Shown: piece by piece, positions 22,773-33,921 of the stretch | Position numbering within the stretch: the first letter of the stretch is position 1 | Layout of the letters: each line of letters starts with the position of its first letter | DNA from: Nanobdellota archaeon | GTDB taxonomy: Archaea > Nanobdellota > Nanobdellia > SCGC-AAA011-G17 > UBA489 | Assembly: GCA_030699455.1 (NCBI GenBank) | Contig: JAUYMN010000001.1 | Coordinates: forward strand, 1-42,162 | DNA length: 42,162 nucleotides | Reading direction: 5' to 3' | The notes under the pieces: generated by a model | Told to the model about the DNA's origin: nothing | What the model saw: only the letters and a program-made list of their open reading frames with translations | The model's database searches: none | Made by a program: the position numbers and the translations under genes

Positions 22773-22783
22773 TGATAATATCA
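22773..22783. promoter_or_regulatory. Palindromic operator candidate of the RHH gene
   Basis: TGATAATATCA (TGATA-A-TATCA) lies 14 nt before the RHH start and next to the minus-strand TATA TTTATATA, covering the expected transcription start region. Autoregulation is inferred. The rest of the 22760-22974 gap holds the gyrB promoter (TTTTATAAC near 22895) and an approximately 55-nt leader; no gene is seen. Confidence 0.45.
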
Positions 22784-22950
22784 TATATAAATATTTCTTT
22801 TTTACTGGATTAAAATTTAATTTTATTTTTCTTAAAAAATGATAGTACACGGGCTGTAATACCATAATTTTGATGTTTGGGGGGTAGAAAGGTTTTTATA
22901 ACTGAAGACCCTTGTATTATTAGATTATTTGGCTTATTTACCTATTCTAA

Positions 22951-24945
<1,995 letters not shown>

Positions 24946-24946
24946 A

Positions 24947-27469
24947 ATGGCTGGAACTGTACAAACACGATTAGTTGAAGATGAAATGAAGGAAAATTAT
25001 GTAGATTATTCTATGTCTGTTATAACTTCGAGAGCCCTGCCAGATGTCAGAGACGGGTTAAAACCAGTTCATAGAAGAATTTTGTATTCAATGCACCAAA
25101 TGGGACTGACTAACAACAAAGCGTTTAAGAAAAGCGCAAGAATTGTTGGAGATGTTTTAGGTAAATATCATCCTCATGGAGATACTGCTATTTATGATGC
25201 ACTTGTGCGTATGGCACAGAATTTTAGCCTGAGATATCCTTTGGTTGATGGCCATGGCAACTTTGGCAATGTTGACGGCGATGGTGCTGCTCACCAGCGT
25301 TATACTGAAGCTAGACTGAAAAAAATAGCCGGAGAAATTTTAAAGGATATAAACAAGGAGACTGTAGATTACAGGCCTAATTATGACGGTTCTGATGAAG
25401 AGCCAACAGTACTGCCTGCAATTTTGCCTAACCTCCTATTGAATGGAAGCACTGGGATTGCAGTTGGAATGGCAACCAATATCCCGCCACATAATATTGT
25501 TGAAGTTATTGATGGAATTATTGCATATATAAAAAATAATCAGATTAGCTTTGAAGAATTAATGCAGTACATTAAAGCCCCTGATTTTCCCACTGGGGGG
25601 ATTATATGTGGCACCTCTGGAGTCAAGATGGCCTATCGTTCCGGAAAAGGAAAAGTTGTTGTTAAATCAAAAGTTAATATTGAAGGAAACAGAATAACTG
25701 TTACTGAAATACCATATATGGTAAACAAGGCTAATCTTATTGAGAATATTGCAAATCTTGTAAAAGTTGGCGTGCTATCTGACATATCTGATTTAAGGGA
25801 CGAGAGTGACAGAAAAGGAATGGGCATTGTCATTGAACTAAAGAAAAATGCCGATCCAGAATTAGTCCTTAATCTTTTGTATAAACATACCGCTCTAAAA
25901 GTAAGTATGGGAATTAACCTGCTTGCTTTGAATGAAGGCAGGCCTGCCGTGATGAATCTTAAGGAGATAATAAAGCATTATGTTGCCCACAGGAATGAGG
26001 TTGTTACAAGAAGAACTAAGTTTGACTTGAAAAAGTCTGAAGAAAGAGAGCATATCTTAAGCGGATTGAAAATTGCCTTGGAAAATGTTGATCCTGTTAT
26101 TAAGTTGATTAAGGAAGCAGTAAATGTTGAAACTGCAAGGAATGGACTAATGCATAATTATCAGCTGACTGAAATTCAGGCAAATTCTATTTTAGATTTG
26201 AAATTGCAGAAATTAACCTCAATGGAGACTGAAAAATTAATGAGGGAACGGGATGAAATGCTCAGGCTCATTGGGGAATACAAATCAATACTAGCATCAA
26301 ATGAAAAAATATATGGCATTATCATCAATGAACTTGAGGAACTAAAAAGAACCTATGGTGATGGAAGAAGAACTATGATAGGCGAAGAAGAAGGCGAGGT
26401 TGAAATAGAAGACTTGATTAAGGAAGACAAGATTGTCGTAAATATCACTAATTCAGGATACATTAAACAAATGCCTTTGGAAGTATACAAGGTCCAAAAA
26501 AGAGGTGGAAAAGGAATTCAGGGCACTAAGCTGAAAGATGAGGATTTTGTAAACAATATTTTTGTTACATCGAACCTGAATTCACTGCTATTCTTTAGCA
26601 ATAAAGGAAAGGTGTACTGGCTGAAGGCTTATCAATTGCCAATTGGAAGTAGGTATTCTAAGGGGAAAGCGATTGTTAACATGCTAAGATTAGAGCAAGA
26701 TGAAATGATTAACACAATACTGCCTGTTGATAAATTTGAGGATGGCAAATCCCTGATGTTCTGCACAAAAAAGGGTGTTTTGAAAAAAACCAGCCTTAAA
26801 GATTTTTCAAATCCAAGAAAAGGCGGAATAAGGTCAATCGGCCTAAGGGAAGGGGATGAGGTTGTTGGCGTTAAATTGGCAAATGAGAATGATAATCTTA
26901 TTATAGCAACAAAAAATGGAAATGCAGTTAAGTTTAACGAAAAAGATGTAAGAGTTATGGGAAGGACTGCGTCGGGTGTCAGAGGCGTGAGTTTGCGCAG
27001 CGATGATTCTGTTGTTGGTATTGGAAATTGCAATGAAGGCTTGGGCTTGTTTACCATAACTGAAAATGGTTATGGAAAGAGAACATTGCTGGATGCTTAC
27101 AGATTAATTAGAAGGGGTGGAAAAGGTGTTAGAAACATAATTACAAGCGAAAGAAATGGAAAAGTTGTAGATACCTCTGTTGTTTATGATAATGACGAGC
27201 TGATATTAATGAGTGAAAAAGGCGTTGTTATAAGGATGCTTGCTAAAGACATTGGGTGTATCGGAAGAAACACACAGGGTGTAAGAATTATGAGATTACT
27301 TTCTGGAGACAGGGTAGTCAGTGTTGCTAAAATTGCAGGTGAAAAAGAAAAGGTTTTCATTGAAGAAAGTAAAAAAATAGATAGTGCTAACGAAGTTGTT
27401 AATGAAGATATATTGGATAATAATCTCACTGAAGAAAATAATGAAAAAATTCCTGAAGATGATACTTAG
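24947..27469 (+). CDS. gyrA: DNA gyrase subunit A
   Basis: The roughly 840-residue protein has the breakage-reunion domain [58 protein letters not shown], and the catalytic Tyr in [12 protein letters not shown] six-bladed C-terminal DNA-wrapping domain follows, with a GyrA box [10 protein letters not shown] (consensus QRRGGKG), the mark of gyrase rather than topoisomerase IV. Later blades repeat [12 protein letters not shown] and RRGGKGVRN. An acidic tail closes it. Start: the track uses ATG 24938 inside gyrB; ATG 24947 just after the gyrB stop matches the family. Confidence 0.96.
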   Translation: MAGTVQTRLVEDEMKENYVDYSMSVITSRALPDVRDGLKPVHRRILYSMHQMGLTNNKAFKKSARIVGDVLGKYHPHGDTAIYDALVRMAQNFSLRYPLVDGHGNFGNVDGDGAAHQRYTEARLKKIAGEILKDINKETVDYRPNYDGSDEEPTVLPAILPNLLLNGSTGIAVGMATNIPPHNIVEVIDGIIAYIKNNQISFEELMQYIKAPDFPTGGIICGTSGVKMAYRSGKGKVVVKSKVNIEGNRITVTEIPYMVNKANLIENIANLVKVGVLSDISDLRDESDRKGMGIVIELKKNADPELVLNLLYKHTALKVSMGINLLALNEGRPAVMNLKEIIKHYVAHRNEVVTRRTKFDLKKSEEREHILSGLKIALENVDPVIKLIKEAVNVETARNGLMHNYQLTEIQANSILDLKLQKLTSMETEKLMRERDEMLRLIGEYKSILASNEKIYGIIINELEELKRTYGDGRRTMIGEEEGEVEIEDLIKEDKIVVNITNSGYIKQMPLEVYKVQKRGGKGIQGTKLKDEDFVNNIFVTSNLNSLLFFSNKGKVYWLKAYQLPIGSRYSKGKAIVNMLRLEQDEMINTILPVDKFEDGKSLMFCTKKGVLKKTSLKDFSNPRKGGIRSIGLREGDEVVGVKLANENDNLIIATKNGNAVKFNEKDVRVMGRTASGVRGVSLRSDDSVVGIGNCNEGLGLFTITENGYGKRTLLDAYRLIRRGGKGVRNIITSERNGKVVDTSVVYDNDELILMSEKGVVIRMLAKDIGCIGRNTQGVRIMRLLSGDRVVSVAKIAGEKEKVFIEESKKIDSANEVVNEDILDNNLTEENNEKIPEDDT

Positions 27470-27525
27470 ATAGTGATATTAATTTAATAGTTTATACTAA
27501 TTAAAAAAATCTCAATTCAACAAAG

Positions 27526-28807
27526 TCATTCAATATTACCAAAACCAATTAATCTCCAGCGATTGCCAACAGTTCTGGATATAGTAATGCGGTCTTCTTT
27601 TGTGCAGCATACGGGCAATTTTAATTTTACATGAACTTTGTCTTTGCCTAATTGAGTAACCATTCCAATTGTTGCTGCCGAATTCACATTAAGCATCAAT
27701 GGCTCAGCAAGTTTTATAGCCTGTACCTCTGTTTTATTCAATTCACCAACTACACGCGCAAGCAAATTTGTTTTCAATGTAAACTCGTGCCAAACAGGAG
27801 GCATCTTATTTTCATATCCTGCAATATTCCCCCTTAATGCATCTCCCTTCACATAGTACGGATCTAATGAAGTAAGTATTGCAACTGAACCACCAGGTGT
27901 CGCTGAATCTATTTTTGTATCCCCTGTGTTTATTCCAATTATTTTTGTTTTAATCGGCTCCCATAAAGTTTTTCCTTCTTTAGATATCTGTGTTCCTGGA
28001 ATTATGATTATGTTATCACCAATATTTAATATTCCCTGCTTTACTGCACCACCCAATACACCGCCAACTAATTCTTGTATCTTTGTCCCTGGTTTGTTTA
28101 CATCAAAACTGCGCGCTATGTACATAACCGGATCTTTTTTCAGATCCATTTCACGTGTTTCTATTGTTTTTTCAATTGCTTCAATTAAGTAGTTTATATT
28201 TGTGTTTTGCTGTGCTGATATGGGGATTATCGGTGCGTTTTCCGCTATTGTTCCCTTTAAAAATTCTTTAAGTTGTTTGTAATTCTCCTGTGCTTCTTTT
28301 TCTGTAACCAAATCAATCTTGTTTTGTGCTATTACAATGTTTTTGCATCCAATTATTTCCAATGCCATAAGGTGTTCTTGTGTCTGTGGCTGTGGGCATT
28401 TTTCATTTGCCGCTATTAGCAGAATAGCCCCATCCATTATTGCTGCTCCTGAAATCATAGTAGCCATCAATGATTCATGACCTGGTGCATCTATGAAAGA
28501 GACTCTCCTCAGAAGTTCTGTTTTTTCTCCATTTGGTCCTTTTTCTTGCGTTGTGTAATCAATTTTGTTTGTTTGTTTATTCTTAAATTTGTAGAAAGCT
28601 GCATTTGCGTATCCTAGCTTGATTGTAATCCCCCTCTTTATCTCTTCAAAATGAGTATCTGTCCACTTTCCTGATAAACGCTCAGTCAGAGTTGTTTTGC
28701 CGTGATCCACGTCTTTGGTATAGGAAACTTTTGCTTGCCTAATGTCCAACGAGACCAATGCTTATCTCTGGCTGGCTCTTTTTCTGAGGTTTTTTTTCTT
28801 TTACCAC
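27526..28807 (-). CDS. eif2g: Translation initiation factor aIF2 gamma subunit, gene split by a 31-nt intron
   Basis: This GTPase delivers initiator Met-tRNA to the small subunit with aIF2 alpha and beta (not in the window). Exon 2 shows VDHGKTTLTERLSGKWTD, EEIKRGITIKLGYA, SFIDAPGHESLMATM, AQNKIDLV and C-terminal barrels. The ORF track starts at TTG 28758 with a nonsense N-terminus. The real start is GTG 28807, with GGAGG 5 nt upstream and a TATA box at 28867-28876. It reads through QPEISIGLVGH to position 28744. Joining 28744 to 28712 restores GHVDHGKT and gives 416 aa. Coding: 28807-28744 plus 28712-27526. Unspliced, exon 1 meets TAG right after GGA-CAT. Confidence 0.9.
28713..28743 (-). 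other. Candidate BHB intron (31 nt) in the aIF2-gamma P-loop
   Basis: The RNA folds as a canonical bulge-helix-bulge. Central helix UUGG (28749-28746) pairs with CCAA (28718-28715). Bulge 1 is AC^A (28745-28743) and bulge 2 is AG^A (28714-28712). The inner helix is U-A then UAGG/CCUA with one bulged U. The outer helix is CG/CG, a U-U mismatch, then C-G and U-G. Cutting between nucleotides 2 and 3 of each bulge, as the archaeal tRNA splicing endonuclease does, removes 28743-28713 and rebuilds the His codon C|AC. It is a phase-1 intron, and 31 is not a multiple of three. Confidence 0.85.
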
Positions 28808-28866
28808 GTATGCCTCCTTAAAAGCCTTTAATCACTTATTATGACTAATGTAATTAGAAATGTTGG

Positions 28867-28876
28867 CTTTATAAAA
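28867..28876 (-). promoter_or_regulatory. TATA box of aIF2-gamma
   Basis: Minus-strand TTTTATAAAG predicts a start near 28845, giving a leader of about 40 nt that contains GGAGG (28817-28813) ahead of GTG 28807. This independently supports the corrected start. Confidence 0.55.
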
Positions 28877-28938
28877 CTAACCTCTAATATCTCCGCATAG
28901 CCTTTATAATGAAATATTTTGATATTTTATTAAGATTA

Positions 28939-29059
28939 TTATTTCCCATAGTTTCCATCTATTCGACGAATTATATCTTCAAAACTCCTAATTCCAATGC
29001 ATTTTTTCGTATTCGTTTTGCTCTTGTCTATTTTTGGTAATTTCAGAATAAGTTTTTAT
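28939..29059 (-). other. Short coding-like fragment without a start codon
   Basis: In the gap between aIF2-gamma and the GGCT gene, one minus frame is open for about 40 codons (LPKIDKSKTNTKKCIGIRSF and on to a final NYGK) with protein-like composition, but has no ATG, GTG or TTG. It may be the tail of a lost gene. The rest of 28808-29082 holds the two promoters (GGCT TATA near 29054, leaderless ATG). Confidence 0.25.
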
Positions 29060-29082
29060 AGCAGTGCACAATTAGAGTAAAC

Positions 29083-29376
29083 ATGAAAAAACTTTTTGTT
29101 TATGGGACATTAAAAAATCCAGAAATACAAAAGTCTATTTTTGGTAGAATAGCGCAATCCTCACCAGATGTTTTGCAGGGTTATACAAGATCAAAAATCA
29201 GAATAGATAAAATTTACCCAATAATTATTAAAAAGAGAGGCAAATTTGTTAGGGGATTAGTTATTTCAGTAAACCCTAAAGAATTAAAATTGATTGATAA
29301 ATACGAAACAAATTCCTATAAAAGACAAAAGGTTGCCTTAAAAAGTGGGACTAATGCTCAAGTTTACACAAGATAA
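29083..29376 (+). CDS. Gamma-glutamylcyclotransferase-fold (AIG2-like) protein
   Basis: The 97-residue protein has the GGCT hallmarks LFVYGTLKNPEIQ (substrate loop YGTL) and LKLIDKYETNSYKRQKV, where the Glu of DKYE is the usual catalytic acid. It is shorter than most GGCT proteins. Activity may be removal of gamma-glutamyl groups; the substrate is unknown. A single gene between minus-strand operons. The 29377-29521 gap shows nothing recognisable. Confidence 0.82.
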   Translation: MKKLFVYGTLKNPEIQKSIFGRIAQSSPDVLQGYTRSKIRIDKIYPIIIKKRGKFVRGLVISVNPKELKLIDKYETNSYKRQKVALKSGTNAQVYTR

Positions 29377-29521
29377 GATACAAAAACGTGCACATTTCAA
29401 CATTTTTTCTTGCAGAAAAGGCGCATAATCACCATTAAGTGTAGATTAGCAAAGCAAGGAATAACGTCCCAGCACATTTGAAATCTCAAACTTTTGTTAA
29501 TGCCAATTTTAAACTAAATTA

Positions 29522-29932
29522 TTATTTCTTTGATTCAGAAGTAGTTTCTTCTTTGGTTTCAGGATTTAAAAGTTCCTGAATTGTTTTTGTTCCATACTTA
29601 GAAACTGAAAGATTAACCTGTGCTGTAGACTCACTCACCGTATTGCCACGAACAGCTTTTCTTTGATACATGCCTTTCTTCTTTACTCTTACCCCAATGC
29701 TTCTCTTCACCAATAAGCGTTTCCTTTGTGCAGTATCTAACTCCGGCCTCATCGGAAAGCCAGCATCATCAGAGCCACCACAAATTCGAAGTTCATAACC
29801 CGTAAGACCAATTGAATTTCCAGGAACTATCTCCCTTATTTTTCTGTTGATTAGTAGTGATGAATCTATGGTTTTTGAGTAGCTTTTTCCACTTTTTGGA
29901 TCATTTATAACACATTTAATTTCTTTAGCCAT
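29522..29932 (-). CDS. rps6e: Ribosomal protein eS6
   Basis: The 136-residue small-subunit protein is recognised by KCVINDPKSGKSYSKTID, KIREIVPGNSIGLTGYELRICGGSDDAGFPMRPEL and KRSIGVRVKKKGMYQRKAVRGNTVS, the eS6 core. A short acidic/Lys tail follows. It starts 34 bases after the rhodanese gene and may share its transcript. Confidence 0.95.
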   Translation of the reverse strand: MAKEIKCVINDPKSGKSYSKTIDSSLLINRKIREIVPGNSIGLTGYELRICGGSDDAGFPMRPELDTAQRKRLLVKRSIGVRVKKKGMYQRKAVRGNTVSESTAQVNLSVSKYGTKTIQELLNPETKEETTSESKK

Positions 29933-29966
29933 GTTCCTAGATTGCTATATTTTGGGTTTTTAAATG

Positions 29967-30287
29967 TTACTGCATTATTGGAAGTCCATTGCCTTCCCAT
30001 CCCAACATGCCATCACACATATGAAATATATTTGTAAATCCGAGTTCTTTCATTATCTGAACGGCATCATAACTTCTTTGTCCGCTTCTGCAATGAACAA
30101 TATACACCATTGATTTATCTAATTTGTTCAGCTCATGCCTAAAATTTAAGCCAAATATATCTATATTAACTGCATTTTTTAGATGACCTTCTGAAAATTC
30201 TTCTGAAGTTCTTACATCCAAAATCATGAATTTTTTCAAAGAATTAATGAGCTTGTTTGCTTCTCCAGTATTTACCTCTTTAAACAT
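29967..30287 (-). CDS. Rhodanese-domain sulfurtransferase
   Basis: The 106-residue single-domain rhodanese has MILDVRTSEEFSEGHLKNAVNIDI, the active-site loop VHCRSGQRSYDAVQIMKELGF (Cys in CRSGQRS) and the closing DGMLGWEGNGLPI. It carries sulfur as a persulfide; the acceptor is unknown. ATG shares one base with the aIF5B stop, so it is co-transcribed with it. Confidence 0.93.
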   Translation of the reverse strand: MFKEVNTGEANKLINSLKKFMILDVRTSEEFSEGHLKNAVNIDIFGLNFRHELNKLDKSMVYIVHCRSGQRSYDAVQIMKELGFTNIFHMCDGMLGWEGNGLPIMQ

Positions 30288-32002
30288 TATAGCCCCCAGT
30301 GAGTGTTTGTTTTTCTTTTTATAACTGCAATTTCTTTTAGAACTTCAACTTCTTCAGGTTTCAATAATTTTTTCATGCTTTTTAGCTTCTTGAATTCTGA
30401 CTCTGACAATTCGGTATATAATACATCTCCCTCCTTTACCTGACGGCCTGCAGTTATTTCAGGGATTGATACCGCTACATCTTTTCCAGATTCTACTTCT
30501 TTGATGTTTTCACCATCATTTTGTATTGATTTTATGTATGAAATTTTTGAACCATCTGCTTTCATTATTTTAGTTTCTGTCTTTAAAACACCAGCCACTA
30601 TATGCACCCCTAAAACACACGGATTGCATTGCCTGAAAACACACCCACTCAAAATTTTTATCTTGACCGGTCTTATTATCTGCTGCAATTGAGACAGTTC
30701 CTCTTTTTTTGTCATGTCTTCTTTCCACTTCTGGTAGTCTTCAATTATTTTGTAAATAACACCATTCATTATTGTCTTGACATTGTTATTTTCTTCTGTT
30801 AATTTTATATTAAAACCGAGAATCACTCTATTGGATTTATTTTTTTCTGATTGCGCATCCGAAAAATCTCTTTTTGTTATATTTCCTATTGATGCTTTTT
30901 TTATCTTGATATTCTCCTTGCTTAACAATGATGTTAACGCTTCCAGGCTCCCTAAAGTGTCTGCCTTTGCTATAACACCCTCATGGTCTGTATCAATAAT
31001 TACTGATTCAACTTCAGTCTGCAGTTCTTTCACTTTCTTTTCTATTTCTTTGTTTGCAACCAATAAAGGCATTCCACCTAATGCGCCTTTTACATTTGGT
31101 GCCGATATTCTTACACCATATGCAGCATGAATTTTTTCTATTGATTTTAATTTTTTACCTACTGGTTCAAATAAACCTCTTACTTTGGTTATTATTGGTT
31201 CGTCTAATGTACCTATTGCAATTTGATCGCCCTTTTTTATCTGTCCGTCATATAAGATTATGTCTAATGTTGTTCCTACCCCTGTATCTTCCTGAACCTC
31301 CAGAATTATGGCCTTGCCTTCGTCAGTTTCGTGTATATTCAAAGAAGATTCAAGATATTTTTGCGCTAATCCTGTAATCATTGTCAATAATTCAGGTATG
31401 CCCTCTTCTGTTACCGCACTCACCGGTATCATAGCAATTTGCTTTGTATAGTCTGTAATTCTATCAAATCTTTCTGAATCCAAGCCATTTTCAGCTAATT
31501 TGCCAAGAATCTCATATAATTTTTTGTCTAAATCTGCCCTAGTTGATTCTGATTGGTTGGCTATGTTCTGCAATATATTCTGATTTTTGTTAGACCTCCA
31601 TCCAGGTATTAAATCAACTTTATTCAGTGCAATCACAAAAGGAGTTTTATATTGTTTTAAAATTTCTATGCATTCAATTGTCTGATCCATCACACCCTCA
31701 TTAATATTTATTGTCAAAATTGCTATATCTGCAAGATTGCCTCCACGTTTACGCATATTGTTAAATGCTGCATGGCCCGGACTATCCAAAAAAAGCAAGC
31801 CAGGTATTGTAATTTTCTGGTTTTTTAGAAGATTTCCACAGCGTTTCTCTATATCCTTCATTTGAACATTATAAGACTTGATGGATTGGGTTATGCCCCC
31901 AAACTCACCTTTTGTAATAGAAATCCCTTTAATCTTTTCTAGTATGCTTGATTTTCCATGATCTATGTGGCCCACTATGACCACTATTGGTTGACGTATC
32001 AT
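30287..32002 (-). CDS. infB: Translation initiation factor aIF5B
   Basis: The 571-residue GTPase promotes subunit joining. G1 is VVIVGHIDHGKSS, switch I GEFGGITQSI, G3 LFLDSPGHAAF, G4 ALNKVDL, G5 IPVSAVT. Domain II and the C-terminal LSGCVFRQCNPCVLGVHIVAGVLKT and aIF5B end follow. Length is close to other archaeal homologues; no intein. The start ATG 32002 has no strong ribosome-binding site. Confidence 0.95.
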   Translation of the reverse strand: MIRQPIVVIVGHIDHGKSSILEKIKGISITKGEFGGITQSIKSYNVQMKDIEKRCGNLLKNQKITIPGLLFLDSPGHAAFNNMRKRGGNLADIAILTININEGVMDQTIECIEILKQYKTPFVIALNKVDLIPGWRSNKNQNILQNIANQSESTRADLDKKLYEILGKLAENGLDSERFDRITDYTKQIAMIPVSAVTEEGIPELLTMITGLAQKYLESSLNIHETDEGKAIILEVQEDTGVGTTLDIILYDGQIKKGDQIAIGTLDEPIITKVRGLFEPVGKKLKSIEKIHAAYGVRISAPNVKGALGGMPLLVANKEIEKKVKELQTEVESVIIDTDHEGVIAKADTLGSLEALTSLLSKENIKIKKASIGNITKRDFSDAQSEKNKSNRVILGFNIKLTEENNNVKTIMNGVIYKIIEDYQKWKEDMTKKEELSQLQQIIRPVKIKILSGCVFRQCNPCVLGVHIVAGVLKTETKIMKADGSKISYIKSIQNDGENIKEVESGKDVAVSIPEITAGRQVKEGDVLYTELSESEFKKLKSMKKLLKPEEVEVLKEIAVIKRKTNTHWGL

Positions 32003-32060
32003 TTTTGCTACCTACTGCCATGTTATCACATTTAGAATAAGTTTAAAAGACTTATAAATG

Positions 32061-33056
32061 TTATTGTTCGGAATTTTGCTCATATGAAATTTTGCTTATT
32101 GTTGTATCTGCATTCATCATGCCTATCTCACCCATGATAGAGACATTTGTGGACAGCTCCCTCAAAAGATGGAGTATCTTTGATGATGGTGCTGTTTTTA
32201 GATTAAGCTTTATATCATCGCATAATGTTATCACTTTTTTGTTTCTTGAAAATACCTCGCAGGACAGTTTGTAATCTTTTAGTCTATATGACTTTATCGC
32301 ATCATTGTAATTATCTATAATCACGCTGTAAATTGCATTAAGGCCTACCATTTCTTCTTTTGTCAGGTTTCCTTTGTAATCTTCTCTTGAAATCCTTTTT
32401 GCTATATCGGCTATTCTTTCCATTGTCAGTATCGTATGAAGCTCATGAACCAGCCCTATAGAAGACATTCCTATGGTCTTTCTTACTGCCGATTTTTTTA
32501 TCCCCCTCCTTATTACTCTAAATAAGACATATGCAAACCTATTTGCATCTGAATCCCTGTTATTAATGTTCTCATAATTTTTCTTATTTTCACCTAATTT
32601 TGAATCTGTCAGCATCCCTCTGACAACAATATCAAGTCTTTTCCTTAAGTCATTAAGCTCAATTTCTTTCACATTAAGAAAATCCTTTGCAATTATTCTT
32701 TCGTTTGACTGTTCTATTACTTCAATTGCAACAAGATTGTGAAGCATGCCTCTTATCTCCTTATATCTAGACGCCACTTCATTTCCAGTTATTATAATTC
32801 TGCTGAACTCTTTTATGTAATTTGCAATTATCTCCCTTTCTATCTCCTTGTCAGACATTCCGTCTATATTCAGTTTTATTATCTTTTTGTCGTCTATGTC
32901 CTCTATATTGCTTGGCGATAGGACTAACTCACTTTTTTCATTTTCCTCAAAGAAAACCATATCCCCCTTCTTCACATTATGTTTCCTTACCCATTCCTTA
33001 GGGAGAGATATTACAAAAGAACTATTCCCAAATTTAATCAGCTTCCTATATTCCAT
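32061..33056 (-). CDS. AbrB-PhoU transcriptional/phosphate regulator
   Basis: The roughly 331-residue protein has an N-terminal SpoVT-AbrB domain (YRKLIKFGNSSFVISLPKEWVRKHNVKKGDMVFF) and a long helical PhoU-like part with two repeats (KEIRGMLHNLVAIEVIEQSN; IGMSSIGLVHELHTILTMERIADIAKRI). Archaeal PhoU-AbrB proteins are linked to phosphate uptake, but no pst genes are near. The track starts at TTG 33062; ATG 33056 is better. A 23-bp inverted repeat covers the promoter. Confidence 0.85.
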   Translation of the reverse strand: MEYRKLIKFGNSSFVISLPKEWVRKHNVKKGDMVFFEENEKSELVLSPSNIEDIDDKKIIKLNIDGMSDKEIEREIIANYIKEFSRIIITGNEVASRYKEIRGMLHNLVAIEVIEQSNERIIAKDFLNVKEIELNDLRKRLDIVVRGMLTDSKLGENKKNYENINNRDSDANRFAYVLFRVIRRGIKKSAVRKTIGMSSIGLVHELHTILTMERIADIAKRISREDYKGNLTKEEMVGLNAIYSVIIDNYNDAIKSYRLKDYKLSCEVFSRNKKVITLCDDIKLNLKTAPSSKILHLLRELSTNVSIMGEIGMMNADTTISKISYEQNSEQ

Positions 33057-33084
33057 CGGCAACCCTCTGCAGAGACATACTATA

Positions 33085-33107
33085 AAAAAATATACGGTAT
33101 ATTTTTT
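33085..33107. promoter_or_regulatory. 23-bp inverted repeat in the AbrB-PhoU promoter
   Basis: AAAAAATATAC-G-GTATATTTTTT has 11-bp perfect arms around one base, 29 nt ahead of the AbrB-PhoU ATG and overlapping its TATA region. It is an operator candidate for the AbrB domain encoded by that gene or for another regulator. The divergent micro-gene promoter (TATATAAAT near 33131) lies just beyond. Confidence 0.55.
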
Positions 33108-33177
33108 ATATCAGTTACATATATATTGTTATATAAATCTTACTATTTGTCGGAATTAATCCGAAGGGGGTTGTAAA

Positions 33178-33345
33178 ATGAGATACTCTGATTTATACTT
33201 CGGTAGTGAATTTGCCCGTTATGACTGCGGTGATTATGAAACTGAGGGCGATTTTTACGACGAAGATGAAATTGAGACATTGCTGGAAGATGATGAGATA
33301 TCTTCCGGAGAAGAAGGATTTATGAGGGGTTATATGGGCGATTAA
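33178..33345 (+). CDS. Small acidic protein (55 aa), unknown
   Basis: ATG 33178 follows a purine-rich GAAGGGGG site and a TATA box about 45 nt upstream. The product is very acidic (19 Asp/Glu, few Lys), begins MRYSDLYFGSEFARYDCGD and ends EEGFMRGYMGD. It is below the ORF-track length limit. No family is assigned. Good start signals and non-random composition support a real gene. It is followed after one base by another micro-ORF. Confidence 0.6.
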   Translation: MRYSDLYFGSEFARYDCGDYETEGDFYDEDEIETLLEDDEISSGEEGFMRGYMGD

Positions 33346-33346
33346 A

Positions 33347-33454
33347 ATGGGAAAGAATTTACTTTTGGGATTAAATAGTGGAAGAAAGTATTTGAATGAG
33401 CAACAGGCAATAGCACTCGCTTTCAAAGAGGAAAAAATTGTGGCATATGCTTAG
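33347..33454 (+). CDS. Micro-protein (35 aa), unknown
   Basis: ATG starts one base after the previous stop (TAA-A-ATG). The sequence MGKNLLLGLNSGRKYLNEQQ then AIALAFKEEKIVAYA is a plausible short helix-rich protein. The stop lies at the base of a terminator hairpin. Coupling to the acidic 55-aa protein suggests a two-gene unit. Function is unknown. Confidence 0.45.
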   Translation: MGKNLLLGLNSGRKYLNEQQAIALAFKEEKIVAYA

Positions 33455-33474
33455 TGGAATTTTAGGATTCCACT
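33453..33474. terminator. Hairpin terminator between convergent genes
   Basis: AGTGGAAT-TTTAGG-ATTCCACT is an 8-bp perfect stem followed by ATTTATTTTTTT, placed exactly between the micro-gene pair and the Hsp20 stop. It most likely ends the plus-strand transcript. Confidence 0.7.
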
Positions 33475-33476
33475 AT

Positions 33477-33905
33477 TTATTTTTTTAAATCAGTATATGG
33501 GATTTTTATTTGCAGTTTATCATTTTTATATTCTGCTCTTGCTTTTCTCAGCATACTGCATGCAGGAATGTTGATAACTCTGTAATAATTTTTAAGTGTC
33601 CTTTTTCCATCATTATCCAAAATTGAAGATGCTTTTAATTCAATTATTCTGCTTGTTATATTTAACCTTATATCTTTTTTTCTTACATCTGGTAGTTTTA
33701 CAAGCACATTCATTCCCTTGTGATTTTGCCTTATTTCACAGAATGGCTCTTCATATTTTTTAAACATTTTTCTGAAGCCATCAAAACTTTTGTTTAAGTC
33801 TTTGGTGCCTCTTTTTATTTCTCTATTTAATGTTTTTATGAAAGACTTTAAGTTAGTGTCACTAAAATTTATCAAGAACTCGTTGTTGTTTCCCCTCTTT
33901 GCCAT
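33477..33905 (-). CDS. Hsp20/alpha-crystallin small heat shock protein
   Basis: The 142-residue protein has an alpha-crystallin domain in the second half: EIRQNHKGMNVLVKLPDVRKKDIRLNITSRIIELKA and YYRVINIPACSMLRKARAEYKNDKLQIKIPY. It lacks a clear C-terminal I-x-I tail. A holdase chaperone by family. It starts 16 bases after ndk, so it may be read with the L7Ae operon. Confidence 0.88.
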   Translation of the reverse strand: MAKRGNNNEFLINFSDTNLKSFIKTLNREIKRGTKDLNKSFDGFRKMFKKYEEPFCEIRQNHKGMNVLVKLPDVRKKDIRLNITSRIIELKASSILDNDGKRTLKNYYRVINIPACSMLRKARAEYKNDKLQIKIPYTDLKK

Positions 33906-33921
33906 ATTTAAGGTTAAGCAA

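Noticed and set aside
27526-28758. ORF-track version of aIF2-gamma starting at TTG 28758
   Set aside because: Its first 16 residues are exon 1 read in the wrong frame plus the intron; the GTG at 28807 with GGAGG and splicing gives the conserved N-terminus.
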